From: Heliocidaris tuberculata
Lineage: Eukaryota; Echinodermata; Echinoidea; Camarodonta; Echinometridae
Reading direction: 5' to 3'
NCBI GenBank assembly: GCA_025618425.1
Contig: CM046844.1
Coordinates: forward strand, 8,002,710-8,066,709
Length of the DNA: 64,000 nt
Shown: piece after piece, positions 1 through 12,167 of the stretch
Layout of the letters: the number at the start of each line of letters is the position of its first letter
How positions within the stretch are numbered: the first letter of the stretch is position 1
Notes under the pieces: generated by a model
The model's input: the letters and a program-made list of their open reading frames with translations, nothing else
Database searches by the model: none
What the model was told of the DNA's origin: nothing
Position numbers and translations under genes: made by a program

Positions 1-45
1 CACCCAGATTTCCATGAAAGACCAATATCAGTGAAAGCAAACTCT
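1..45 (+). CDS. Candidate internal exon, 3' part, unidentified gene
   Basis: Frame 1 is open from the window edge and reads HPDFHERPISVKANS, then meets a consensus donor GTATGT at 46-51. The exon ends in phase 0, the phase needed by the terminal exon at 4362, so the two could be spliced directly. I do not recognise the protein, and only 15 codons are visible. It could also be a chance open stretch beside a chance donor. Confidence 0.3.
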
Positions 46-771
46 GTATGTTAAGCACCAAATATCAATAATTTACTTTTTATTAAGGAGAAGGGCAAAG
101 CTTGGAGATGTTATTTCATTTCAAAAGCTTTGAGACAAAGCATATGACTTCACCATTAGAATAAAAGCACTAAGTAATTTAGGTGGAGCACAAGGTCAAA
201 GGTTATACACATATACATGTATCATGATTCAAGTATACAGTCGAAAAATCCAACTCATCTTGCATGTACTGATATCAGGACTTGATGAGTGTTCTTTAAT
301 ATGTTCTCTAGTCCAGTGCTAATCACAAGAAAACACCCTGAGTATGTGTGATTGAGTGTTATCACAATCTGTTATTCTAGTAAAAATATATTAATATCTC
401 CAGAATTTGATGCACATAGAGATAATGTATAATAAAATGGAATTTTACCCAAGCCTTGCTGCAGCAGGTCACTAGGAGATGTGGGCAAAGATTTGTTGGC
501 ATCTAGGATATAAATAGTGTGATAAAAAACGGAAATCTTATGCCGCCTGTTCTGTCATGAATTTAAAATTCAGCTATTTATGGTAAGAGGAATTTTTGTA
601 TCAGATGATATTGTTCATGACTTATCAGTGGTTGAGCCACCAATCTGGCTTTATGCAGAGGCAGAAACTAACATATCATTTACAGATATAACTTTGTGAG
701 TATGAAGAAAAAGATCAAGTGAAAATTAAGTACTCGAATGCTGAAATGAATTCCATTCTATGAGTAGAGAT

Positions 772-1000
772 GTTGTGGTCTAGTAGATAATTCTCCGAAC
801 TCTAAACCACAAGGTACAGGTTTCAAATCCCTGCCGCAACACTAATGTCCTTTGGCAAAGACATTAATCTACATTTGCTACACTCAACCTAGGTGAGGTA
901 AGTGGGTACCTGACAGGATATATTTGTTGAATGCTCTTAGCACTCTGGTTGCCAGATCTAAAGCTAGGGTAATAATATCCAAAGTCCTTTGGAAGCTCAT
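772..1000 (+). mobile_element. tRNA-derived SINE, copy 1
   Basis: The head (772-841) resembles a tRNA. GTTGTGG at 772 pairs with CCGCAAC at 834, TGGTCTAGTAG resembles a pol III A box, and GGTTTCAAATCCC resembles a B box. A tRNA-unrelated body follows, with GTCCTTTGGCAAAGACAT and, near the end, AGGGTAATAATATCC. The same head and body order recurs at 38686-38905, so this is a dispersed SINE and not a functional tRNA gene. Sea urchin tRNA-like SINEs are known, but I cannot name this family. Confidence 0.7.
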
Positions 1001-1371
1001 ACTATGCCACAGAGACATTATATCATAATGTCATATGTGCTGCCTTTAAAAGAACAGTATGATAATATTATTGATAATTTTCATTCCTGTTAATTTCAAT
1101 TTTTTTAATTTTAGATATTGGCGTTGCTTTAAATTTTGAAGTTCCTGGGGTTCAGGAAATCAAACTCTGATTTTATGAATACAGTTGTCAGTTCTGTTAC
1201 TTGATCTTATTGACATTACTATAATTGTTATGGTGTCAGGTGTTATGGCAGATATATGATGCCATATAGATGATGTTAGTCTTCATCATCAGCCTCATCA
1301 TCAACTTCGGTTCCATGACATTTGCTCCTGCGACAATTGTTGCTCTGGCCTAACTTTGCCATGTTAATCCT

Positions 1372-1447
1372 AAACCTGAACCTAACCCTAACCCTAACCC
1401 TAACCCTAACCCTAGCCCTAAGCCTAAGCCTAACCCTAACCTTAATC
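1372..1447. repeat. Interstitial telomere-like CCCTAA tract
   Basis: Six or so uninterrupted CCCTAA hexamers are flanked by decayed variants (CCTGAA, CCCTAG, AAGCCT). CCCTAA/TTAGGG is the usual metazoan telomere repeat. The length and decay point to an interstitial tract rather than a chromosome end. Confidence 0.85.
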
Positions 1448-2405
1448 CTAATCTTCACATTGTCCTTAACAAAAAACCAAATCATGACCTTGACCTTAAC
1501 CATTGACCTTTCGAGATATGGACGGAGGAGCAAATGTTGCAGGAGCAACTGTCGTGTCACCTCAACATCATCATCATTATGAATGTTCGTGATTTAAAAC
1601 TGTAACACTTCTGAAAAGATAACCCTTTAAGGTGTTGTGATCATAATTTGGGTATAGTGTATTATCCTACCTGATTAGAAATCAAATCATTGGACTCTAA
1701 TATTAATAAGACCCTTTTTACAGGTTAAAACATCCTGATTGCAATCGATAGAGAACTCTTACAGTTTTTAGAGAAATATTGAATTTTCAGTATCTGACAA
1801 GTGCTGTATACTGCATGGGTTGGGAAGAGTTAAATATTGAAAGGTTGAATGTTTTAGGGTCTTTGGATCTGTGCTGTGGGATGATATTGATCTGTGCATT
1901 AGGGATGCAAACTTGTAATTGGACCCGTGTTTTACCCTCAAGATTGAAAATGATGGTATTGGTTTGGTTTCCCTTTTTCATTTTCTCTCTTTTTTCTCTT
2001 TCCCTCTCGCATTATTCCTTCTCTTTGTATTTTTTTTTCTTCACTTTAATGCATTTTCTCTAAATTCTTGATTTATATTTTATAGTTACGCAATCCCACA
2101 CCCTTTTTCTCTCTGTTTCTCTCATCCTCTGCTGTCTCTAAGCCTCTTCTATTTTCCCAACTTCTGAAGGTACTCTTATCTTATTCTTTTTTGATATATG
2201 TATTTTATTTGTTTGTGAATTTCCTTCCTTCCACTTATATTTGTATATTTTGGGGTGTATGTTTATTTTACCTGAAGCATCAGTCATAAAAAACAACACA
2301 GCCCGGGTCTTTTGCATTTTAATACTTTGGGCACATGAAACTTGCATCACATTCAGCAGTCAAATGAAAGCATTTGGAAATAAGATCTTACCATGTCTCC
2401 CTTTA

Positions 2406-2409
<4 letters not shown>

Positions 2410-2452
<43 letters not shown>
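2410..2452. repeat. (CT)n microsatellite
   Basis: About 21 uninterrupted CT dinucleotides, followed by a further pyrimidine-rich stretch to about 2490. Confidence 0.95.
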
Positions 2453-2454
<2 letters not shown>

Positions 2455-4069
2455 TCTTCTCAACCACCCCTCCCCCTATCTCTCTCTCTCTTTCATGAGT
2501 CCTGTTTGATTTGAGAATAGAGCACCTTGTCTTTAGTAACAACTCAGAATGTACATCTACCTTCGCTAGTATGAATTTAACCAGTATTTACCTCGATGTG
2601 AATATTGCATGAACTATCTATTATTTCAAAATGTTTTGTTATAAATGAGAATTTGATATCTGACTCGTCCAGCATAACCATAGATTCAAAGCAGCATTGG
2701 TTCTGTTAATCATGTGTTCTATGACGGTAATGTTGATTTCCTTTTGTATGTTTAACATACATGCAGTGTAGTAGAGAATATGTGAGAGCTGTTTCTATTG
2801 ATTCTAACAAAGATGTGTTTATAATCCATGCAATTTAACATAAAAAGGAATGAGATCAATTCAGTCAAATGCATTATATGTTTATGTTCTTGGAATAATG
2901 TACACATGTTTATTTCATCTGTTTATTTATTTATTTTTTTTTTATTGGGGTGGGGAGGGGTATGGGGGTCTTTGGGGATGAAATGGAATACAATTTGATT
3001 ATATTTCATAGATTTATATGTTACTTCTATTGTGCAATTGCTCTGAACTTCATAGATATCAATGTTAAATGTCATACACTTGCTAAGTTCTTATTATTGT
3101 ACCATGGAAAAGTATTATTCTCAAGAACTGCATACATGTATAAATCCACCATGCCATTATGTTTAGCATTAGTTGTGTGCTACATGTATAATTATCTATT
3201 TGCACTATCAAAGTGTGTGATCCTTTGGTGACTTTGGATATGAATAACCTGTATCTGCACAACATTATCAAATTATTCCAGCCCTTTAGTGTATCCAGAG
3301 AACATGTATACAAGCAAGTGATTCAAAAGAAAACCATTGTATTACAAATGATGTTTTAAATCATTATTTTAGACAGATTTAATGGGAGGCTTGAGAATCA
3401 ATAGTATATTATATATAATCTCTAGACATGAAAGTGATGTCAAAATAAATATGACCAAATGGCTCGAAACCATCAATAACGTTGCGATTCTGAATACATG
3501 TATTGAGCAAAGGTGTATAGCTCAATGGAATTTTTGTTCCCCTCTCCTCTCTGTGAATGTAAATCATTTATTGCTCCTTGTATAACGTGATATTGAAGTT
3601 GGGCCTACTGAAGTACATTTCAAGATAAAGTTGAGTTCCGGTCATGCAATTTCATTGTGAATAAACTGTCTCAAAGCAATTGGGAAAGATTGATCATGTC
3701 TAAATATGAATTGGTGTGTACTGTGAGGTTTGGGAATAATCAAAATGATAAGAAATTGACCCAATCTTGCTGAAAAGCACATGCACTGGACACAGAAATG
3801 GGTATATGGGACTGCACACACATGTGGCATGAATGTTCGGCCCGAATATTTCAGATATTTCTCGTCATATTTCGAATATGAGGGCATTTGAAGAGCAATC
3901 CTTTTTAAGGGACATAATCGACTATGATGTTCTTCCAAAGCGACATAAAATGAATGAGAAAGCTCACAAATTATTTTTCGCCATTCCCAGAACTCGACCT
4001 TCCCTTTAAACAAATGTTCTTCATCATTGCAAAGCTTGAAATTTCATATTGTAAAAGATACATGCACAA

Positions 4070-4093
4070 GGGGGGGGGGGGGGGGGGGGGGGG
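4070..4093. repeat. Homopolymeric G run (24 nt)
   Basis: Twenty-four consecutive G residues. It is one of many runs of 10 or more G or C in the window, and such runs are prone to replication and assembly length errors. Confidence 0.95.
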
Positions 4094-4361
4094 CATTTAA
4101 TATGCAGACGTACATGTATTGGTTTACGCCTGCCTAAATTGTAAATGTCTTTTGATTTGTTATTGCTTGCAATTTGTTCAACTCTTCCTATTATTTGCCT
4201 GGTGGTAATGAGTAATGCACAAGTTTGTCTGGAATTAGAATATATATTTTTTTTCTGTTGTACAAGTATCATAGTATGCATTGAATTGAATCAAATCAGA
4301 TATGTATATTAAACATCAATTAACTATTTTCTAACTTACAGGTATTTCATCCCTTTTGCAG

Positions 4362-4457
4362 ACTTACTCAAAATTCTGGAAATTTTGCACAGGTTTGATA
4401 GACAGACATCCTGTAGATACTGCCTATGAAATTGCAAGGTCTGTAACTCGTTTGTAA
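4362..4457 (+). CDS. Terminal coding exon, unidentified gene
   Basis: A strong acceptor (pyrimidine tract ending TTTTGCAG at 4361) is followed by 31 codons and a TAA stop at 4455-4457. The peptide starts TYSKFWKFCTGLIDRHPVD and ends in ARSVTRL. Its composition is protein-like, unlike the low-complexity frames nearby. The exon starts in phase 0 and fits the candidate exon at 1-45. I do not recognise the family. The gene would converge tail-to-tail on PUS3. No good polyadenylation signal could be singled out. Confidence 0.5.
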   Translation, partial: TYSKFWKFCTGLIDRHPVDTAYEIARSVTRL

Positions 4458-6762
4458 GAAATGAAAATCTGGCTTTAGTCGCAGAGGGAGCTATTCAGAA
4501 ATTAGCACAAGTACATGCACTAGTAACAGTCACAAAATAATATTTAAAAAATTACACGATTTTTTTGGTTTAGTCGAAAAAAATAAATTGTTACCAAATT
4601 GTTGTTATTGCTTACTTACAAATCAAATTATAATCCCTTTAACATCCACACAAGTTTTCCAATTATAATTCTTTTGTAATTTATCACATACTCGCACAAC
4701 TTCATAATTTAGGGCTGCAAAAGGGATGAATTCAAGTACCTTTAAACCCTTTTTCTAGACAGAAAACTAAATTGCTTCTATCTGTAGCATTGTCCTGAGG
4801 TTGAATGTATAGTGGAGCACAGAAGAAGCCTAATGAATGTTGCTAATGAAAGAATACACTGTGACATTTGTTCGTAGAAACATCTGTATTGCAAATGAGC
4901 ATTGAGCTGTTTAAGCATACTATGCATTTTTTGTCATAATAGTAACTATCTTTACCCTGATCAAGTAGGGAAAAAAAATGATATATATATAGATTTGAAT
5001 TTCACTGAATACAAACACTTTACGTACATTGCGTATTATATGTAAAGCACACTTATTATTCACAGATATATTATTTCAATGTTTGAAAAGGAAAACTTCT
5101 CAGAGATTGATAGTCAAGATTACATGTACAGTGTATCAGTATTTAAAAGTCTTAAAAGATTTCAATGACAGAGAATGTGCATAAACAATCATTTCATTAA
5201 AATTGATAGTACCTGTTTAAGTTTTTTGTCTTCTTTAGTTTTCTTTGTTGTTATTTATTTTGTATTATAAAGTATATACTGCTTTTTATGAGTCAAATCA
5301 TGAAGGAGAATTAGTTGGTGAATATTGAAACAAATGTTTTGCTTTGTCTTTTTCACAAGAAGGAGGGGATAGGAAATCGGGAAGTGTTTTTTAAGCATGA
5401 AAAAAAAAATGTTCAAATTCGAACCAATTTTCATGGCTTCATTATAATGATGAGTCTTGCAGTGTATTACCTACTTGATAATATTGCTTTGTCTTGCCTA
5501 GGGTTTTAACCGTTCTGCATAAAATATCTAGAAATGTACATGTACATGTATAAATAAAGTAAATGACAGGTACAGTACATGTGTATACATTCAAAAATAT
5601 AATTTCATTTCTATATATTTTGGGGTTGTAGGATGATATGAAACAATGAGATACAAAGCCCCCTAGATGATGAAGTGAATAGTTGCTTCAATTAATGGGC
5701 AGGTGTTGATGGGCCACATTATCCCAACAGCACGTGACAAAGTCTACAATCAATAATCCCATTCTTATAGCAGTTAGCAAAAACAGGTTTACCACAATAT
5801 AGCTCTCTCTCTCTCTCTCTCTCTCTAGTGAATTTCAAAGACAATCACAGAATTATTGGAACAGATTGTCAATGAAATCTGAAATGTGAAGTACATGAAA
5901 GAGTTTGTAATGTTCCTCTTTAAACAGTGTTGTACTAGAATTTAAAAAGGATGAAGTGATTATATAAACTGTTAGTGTAATATGTGGGAAGGGTTTCCAT
6001 CAGATATAAAAATGTTTATATGTAATTACTATAGAGATACAGGAGTATGCTTCATAATGTAAAATGGTTATTTTAGTGCATATGGATGGAATACTGTCAT
6101 GAATGGTGTTTAGAATGTATATCAAGGCGATTTGGTCTGATTGTTTCATGCACTGTTTCAATGAATGTGTACAGTCAGTCATTTTTTTGAAGATTGAAGA
6201 AGTAAAGATTATCAAAATATGTAAATTTCATCTTGAAAGTTGGTGAAACTACATGTAAATGCATATAAACAAATTACATTGTAAATCTTGTGTATTAGTA
6301 CACTGTAAAGTTGAATTATTATTATCATAAAAGTGCTGTTTTCATTAAAATTTCTAAATGTAATATGATATGAACTTTCTTTCAACCCAATGTTGTTATG
6401 AGTCACTGACATAGGAATGTACATGGGCATTAATGTGTCTGAATGCTTTAATTACAGTGCGAGTCAATAAAAAGGAAATCAATATTCAAGCCCCAATATT
6501 TAAAAAAAACAAAGGAAATTGCTGATATAATTGCAATGGTATGTTAGTTGATTATGTGTTCTTTAGTTTGATGGGCTGCTCACCAAAATGTGATCGTGGA
6601 TGACTGTGCTATGGCCAATCTTAAAAAGCATGTCAAAATCGTCTTTGCCCAAGTTTGGGCTGAATGGTGTTCAGGAGTTACTTTGATTCATCATTGTATG
6701 AGTGCATTCAGTTGGAATTTGGAGAAAACATGGTATATGTAGGCTATATAATATGACTATCT
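4458..6762. other. Intergenic, no gene seen
   Basis: AT-rich sequence with a CT microsatellite at about 5803-5826. TACATGTA-type palindromes occur near 5527-5552. No exon with splice support and coding character was found. Confidence 0.5.
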
Positions 6763-7312
6763 TTAATAGGAAAGTCCACCCTGATACATGTATAAAGTTG
6801 GTTTAAAAAGAAGCCTGAAATTTTGATAAACAGACCAGTGAAAGTTTGAGCAAAATCTGGTAAGAAATAAGAAAGTTATGAATTTTTGAATGTGTAATCA
6901 ATCAAACACAAATTGGTAACTGAAGTATTTTGCGAGCTCCTCTCCCATTTGCTCCATACACAAAATTTTATAAATTTTCATTTTCTTTGTTTTTGATCAG
7001 GGAATAGATTTGTATCATACAGGTTTTATGTAAAAGCATAAGTGAAATTATATCTCGTGTCCATGTATGATAAAATCTTTTCTTTAGAGAAAAATCAAAA
7101 TTCATAATTTTGTAAGTACATGTAGAGGGCAAACGGGAGCTCGCAAAACTCGTCAAGGATTTGCCAATCTGTGTTTGATTGATTACAACTTGAAATATTC
7201 ATAACTTTCTTATTTCTTATTGTATTTTGCTCAAACTTTCAGTGATCTGTTTCTTTCATATTCTGCTTCTTTTAAAACCAAGTTGATATGAGGGTGAACT
7301 CCCCGCTTTAGC
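6763..7312. mobile_element. Foldback element with long inverted arms
   Basis: The left arm (from GGAAAGTCCACCCTGAT near 6770) and the right arm (ending GGTGAACTCCCC near 7305) are inverted copies over roughly 150 bp. They share AAGTTTGAGCAAAAT, AAATAAGAAAGTTATGAAT and GTAATCAATCAAACACA on opposite strands. A related right arm lies at 19100-19345. There is no coding capacity, so it is a non-autonomous snap-back element. Its end sequence resembles that of the element at 40907. Confidence 0.6.
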
Positions 7313-7716
7313 TAAATCTATATTTGCTGAATTAAAGTTGAATCTGGGCTACATTTTTTTTGACTCATACTGTCGTGTAACGGTACACGCAAGCAGGTAA
7401 AGGCACAATTCTTTTTTGTGTAAGCATGGTAATTATACGAGCACCTACATTTCAACAAGGCAATTATCCGTTATGATTAAGAATGCTGGGAGTCGAGCCG
7501 TCTGGATGAAACACTAGTTACAAGATAACATTTAGTGGACTGTTTTGTGTTGGTACACTGGCTGATGATATTTAAAGAATTACTAAAATAATTCCTAGGA
7601 GGGAGCCCTTCATTTTTCTTGAAAACATCTATGCATAGGCCCTACCTTACAGTTTGAGTAGTACGTAGTCACATGTAGTCACATGTAAAGTAATAATTAG
7701 GACCTTGATCAGTCTG

Positions 7717-8215
7717 TTAACTCTTTCAGTGCCAATGGCACGTACATGTACATGTATATGTGACAGACTTGTCATTTTCATTCACCAATTGCTCTACCAC
7801 AGGAAAGGTATATGGTGGTCAATGTATATCAAAATTTTGAGCATAAATCAAGCATTCTAAATATATGATCATAATTATATGCTACCGTAGAAAATTCCAG
7901 AGAAAATTGCAGATTTTTAAAAAGATATTACCTTATTTCAACATTAAAAAATAGTAAACAATTGAGAAACTAAAATATAATGGACAAAAAAGAAACTCAA
8001 AATTGTAATTTTCAGTAATTCTTATGCATAAAGTTGGGTGAAGTAAAAATGTTTGGTTCCATAAGAAATGGTAATAAATTTCCTACAGGTTTTGTACACA
8101 ATATTTTGTGAAATGATAGATTGTTAATGAAGTGCAGACATTTGAAAAGTAAGCATTGATCACATTTTGGTAAAATTTTGAAGAGAGCTAAAACCCTTGG
8201 CACAGTAAGAGTTAA
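7717..8215. mobile_element. TTAA-flanked miniature element
   Basis: TTAACTCTTTCAGTGCCAA at 7717 is mirrored by TTGGCACAGTAAGAGTTAA ending at 8215 (16 of 19 positions match as inverted repeats). Both ends carry TTAA, the target of piggyBac and Kolobok elements. There is no transposase reading frame. The ends resemble the CCCTTTC family at 23168, 32990, 41495 and 60598. Confidence 0.55.
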
Positions 8216-8289
8216 TCATGGAACACTGTATTTTGTGAATTCTCATTTACCAATAGAATAAATTGTCCCTGTATCACCTCTGTCCATCA

Positions 8290-8640
8290 CTGTTGCTGCC
8301 AACATCTCCATCAGCATTGTCAATATCACCATTATTAATCATTATTATTATTATGGTCATCATCATCATCATCACGACTATCATTATCATCCCCAGCATT
8401 ATCATCAGCATCATTATGAATCATTACCATCACCATCGCTATCAAGCCATCACCATGAGGATCATCATCATCATCATCAGTATCTCCATAGACACCTTAA
8501 TCATCATCACCACCATCACCATCAACAATACAATCATCATCATCACCACCATCACCATCATCAACACAATCATCAACACGATCATCATCGTCACTATCAT
8601 CCCCACCATCATCAGCATCATTACTGTAGAGGCAATGGAT
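8290..8640. repeat. ATC/CAT trinucleotide-rich tract
   Basis: Imperfect runs of CAT, ATC and CAC triplets with ATT stretches. Both strands stay open as His/Ile-rich or Met/Val-rich frames, which is explained by the repeat and not by a protein. Confidence 0.85.
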
Positions 8641-8699
8641 ATGATGATAGGAATCTTACCATTACGAACACCATCAATATCCATGGCCTCTATTTTGGT

Positions 8700-10355
8700 C
8701 ATAAACTAAGCAAGGCAAGAACAATCAATGCATGCAAACATGTTTCATGTAGAACATAACAGCTTAACACTTTCAAAACTAAACTCCATTAGGAAAAAGG
8801 TATATATGTATATGTTTAATTTCTTAAATACATGTACATGTCCATGTACAAGGAATTATATTAAAGGAACTAGTAAAAATGGAAAGAGATGACCGAGTTA
8901 CACCATCATGAAAGCTCAGATGATGCCCCTTTCTTTGAAGTTTATTTGACAAAAGTGAAGCTGGCACCATGATGGTAGCATATGAACAATACACAAGTTA
9001 TCATTTTATATCAGGTACTGCAGGTACTGCCCTTCTACAACACTATCACATCATTCTACTGAGATTGCAGGTTCTCAACAAGTCATCACAAACTTGGTGC
9101 TGATATCAAGCATACATGTACAAATACCAAGAGCAAATTATCCCTGATTGGGGTACCCACAAGGGAAATGGATATATCAGTCCATACTATCATACTTTCA
9201 ACATGCTAATATGTTTTGATTCCCTCAATTTGGACCAAGGGTGAAAACAAATATTTGCCAATAATAAATACCTAAAATTATACCTGCACTCGCGGCATCC
9301 AATGGAGGTGAATTTTCCAATGTCTATGTCAAATATCTTACTGTTAACACTGTTTTATAGCATTAAAAAATATAATTTACTCTCTACACGATCTTGTTAG
9401 TGTTTATAGACAACATATTGAAACAATGACACGGGCTGCCCATAATTCACCTCTTATTCTATATCATATCGGTTCACTCAATCAGACAATGTACGTTAGC
9501 CCTGATGAAGGACTACAAAGTGTGTAATTCAATGCAATGTACCTCTACAGAGGTACACTTTATGATTTATTATTCATTGATCATTTGAACAAATTAACTA
9601 AATGTATAAATAAACACTGACATACAAGGAAATACTCTTCAAATGTCAATATTAAGATCTAATTCAGATAGAGAAATTATCCTTCAGTGAACGTGACTTT
9701 GCAGTTGGTCTGTGGTACTAATTGACTAGTAAAGGAGGAAATGAAAACAGGCACTAAATTGACTAATATTTGAGATGCCTTTTGAAAATTTTAAAGCAAA
9801 GGGATAGAGCAATATATTTCAAGAGTAGGAGTTTGGTGTTATGCCTGTTCATCGTAACTTTTATCGAAAAAAAAGGAAGCATTCATAGTATAGTATGATG
9901 AGGTGTGTATGTATTTCACATTTGGGGGCTATGATATAAAAACAGAAACTTTGGCTTCAGATATGTGAATGCTTCATGCCGCAAAGTACATGTACATGTA
10001 TTGAAACTGGCACAACATTAGATTTTTGCAATTTTCTTGCCACAAAAATGGCAAGTTTCACGTCGCACAAGTTTTTGGTTTTATAGTGTTCTGCTTTTGT
10101 TCAGCACATATCATATGATATCATCTCAATACACTCCCAAAGTTCTCTGGAAGTCGTACATACATGTAGTAGATGTCTCCTGTTCAACAAACTCCTCATA
10201 AGAGGTATCCCTAATACATGTACATGTACATGTATGTTCCATTGCAATCTGAAAGGGAATCCAAATGACTACCAAGGATATTCCCGAGATCGAAAGGGGC
10301 ATCAAGTTGATACATGCAGAACAGCTGAAGAAATGTTCCTATGAAGGGGCCATTA
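8700..10355. other. 3' flank and probable 3' UTR of PUS3
   Basis: This region lies directly downstream of the PUS3 stop codon on the - strand. No other exon was found. It contains clusters of TACATGTA near 8830, 9990 and 10218. Confidence 0.4.
9566..9571 (-). promoter_or_regulatory. Possible PUS3 polyadenylation signal
   Basis: AATAAA on the - strand, the first one I found downstream of the PUS3 stop, giving a 3' UTR of roughly 0.8 kb. In AT-rich DNA this hexamer occurs often by chance. Confidence 0.3.
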
Positions 10356-10432
10356 TCATAAAGAGTCTTCTGACGGAGTGTCTTCAACTTTTCTTCGTTT
10401 GGCAAAATGTTCTATGCGGTTCTCCAGACTCT
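10356..10432 (-). CDS. PUS3: PUS3 exon 14 (last)
   Basis: The acceptor TTTTATACAG is followed by the completion of a split Glu codon, then SLENRIEHFAKRRKVEDTPS, ending at TGA 10356-10358. SLENRIEHF matches the conserved C-terminal signature of animal PUS3. The Lys/Arg cluster could serve tRNA binding or nuclear import. Confidence 0.88.
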
Positions 10433-12132
10433 CTGTATAAAAGGAAAAAAGCAAATGAGGGCAAATAAGATTACTGTAGTGTGACACTATAATATTTAAA
10501 TATAAAAGATAAGTTAGAGTTTGATATTCTGTTACATGGATTAATTTGGCTTTAAACATCTTTCATGGAAACAAGCTTCACAATGTATGGAATGTAAACC
10601 TATTCGGGGGTTAAGAAATAAAAGAAGGCATATTTAGCCCAAAATTATAATAACATTCTGAGCTAGGATTGCCAACAGATCAGAAAGTAAATGTATTTTT
10701 AAGAATACCTGTCTGAAAATGTGATTTATTACTTACCTGCCCTTTGTAATTGCCTGTCTAAACAAGGAGGTATTAGGCCTTGTACCTCCTTGGTCTAACA
10801 GAGGTTTGTGATGTTTAGATGGTTACATGTACATGTGATTTCATGATTACTTACCTCCTCTTTGTCTGTCTAACAGAGCTTTGTGATGTTTAGATGGTAA
10901 GCCTACAACAAGACAGGTAGCCTGCCTCTGAATAGATGGTCTGGCATCACGCCAAAGAACACTCTCATCTGTAAAAGATAGGATACATATATCAGTCTAT
11001 TCAAATCTAGGTCTTGTCTAACACACGTTTTTGAGCACTGCAGTGAGGCACTGGATTTTGATTATTATAGGGCAAACACTCCTCTGGTTAATCATAACAT
11101 TAAAAAAACATAAACCATTAAAATAGCTTTTACCCCCCCCCCCCCCCCTCAAAAAAAAAAAAAAAAATCATACATAATGCTCTAGCAGCATTAAAGAAAT
11201 AACAATAGTCATTTCATATAGTTTTGCCAAATGTAGTGACATGTAAAACTGCTTTTTATTCATTCATTCATTCATTCACTCACTCACTCATTCACTCCAT
11301 TATCCATTCATCTGTTCATTCAACTACATGTATATTTAAAAGGAATTTGTCTATCCCCTATCTGAGATTTTCTATCCAGAGTAGGCATGATCTGGTGTCT
11401 AAATTGAGATTTCTGTTGCATGCGGTGAATAACTACTAGCTTTCTTTCGCTAAAAAGCTGTGGTCACTAAGTTCCCTGTACCTGAGATGGGTATTTTTTA
11501 TTAAAAAACAAAGATCCTGGAATGCAACATTCCTTCATGTTTCAATACAACAAGTTGTTAGCCCAGATACATAATCATACGGTAGCTTAGCGAAATGTTG
11601 TGGCGCGTAAAAACACGGGAAAGACGCATATGAGAAAATTATTCAAAATCAAAATTTTATTCTACAGAGGAAGAACCAAAATATTGACATGTATAATTTG
11701 TATAATCTACCTTTTTGAACACTTTTAAGCAAAATAATATGAAAACTTTAATTCAGATTTGTCTGATTCTAATTTTAGAAGCACAGACAAAACTAGCAAT
11801 TTTCCTCTTTGCATCTTTCCTGCGTCTACATGTACATGCGCCTCTGCGTTTCACTATTAAAGCTACCTAAATGGACACCAACCTGTATCAATTGATTCCT
11901 TGGACTGGTTGATCACAGGAATGGATGTCAGTCCCTCTAACATGGCACGCATCATGGATGCTCTGTCAACAACAAACATTGAAATGTCATTCCCTCAAAT
12001 TCATTTCAAAATGTACTCACTTACATACCTTACATATCATCTGTTGAGAGCCTGAAGGGCATTAACTCTGTGTTAAAGTATATGATTTAATGCCCTCCTG
12101 GCTCCAAACAGACATGTACTCATCCCCCCCCC

Positions 12133-12167
<35 letters not shown>

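Larger units (their letters stand above)
46..4361. other. Non-coding stretch, probable intron
   Basis: No convincing coding exon was found here. It contains a tRNA-derived SINE, a telomere-like CCCTAA tract, a CT microsatellite and a 24-base G run. The reading frames that stay open are low-complexity or lack splice support. Confidence 0.4.

Noticed and set aside
772..841. Functional tRNA gene
   Set aside because: The cloverleaf is degenerate beyond the acceptor and T arms, and the sequence continues into a body repeated at 38686, so it is a SINE head.
1372..1447. Chromosome end
   Set aside because: The telomere-like tract is short, degenerate and flanked on both sides by ordinary sequence.
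8263..8709. 148-codon Ile/Thr-rich frame
   Set aside because: Explained by ATC/CAT repeats; the opposite strand is equally open.
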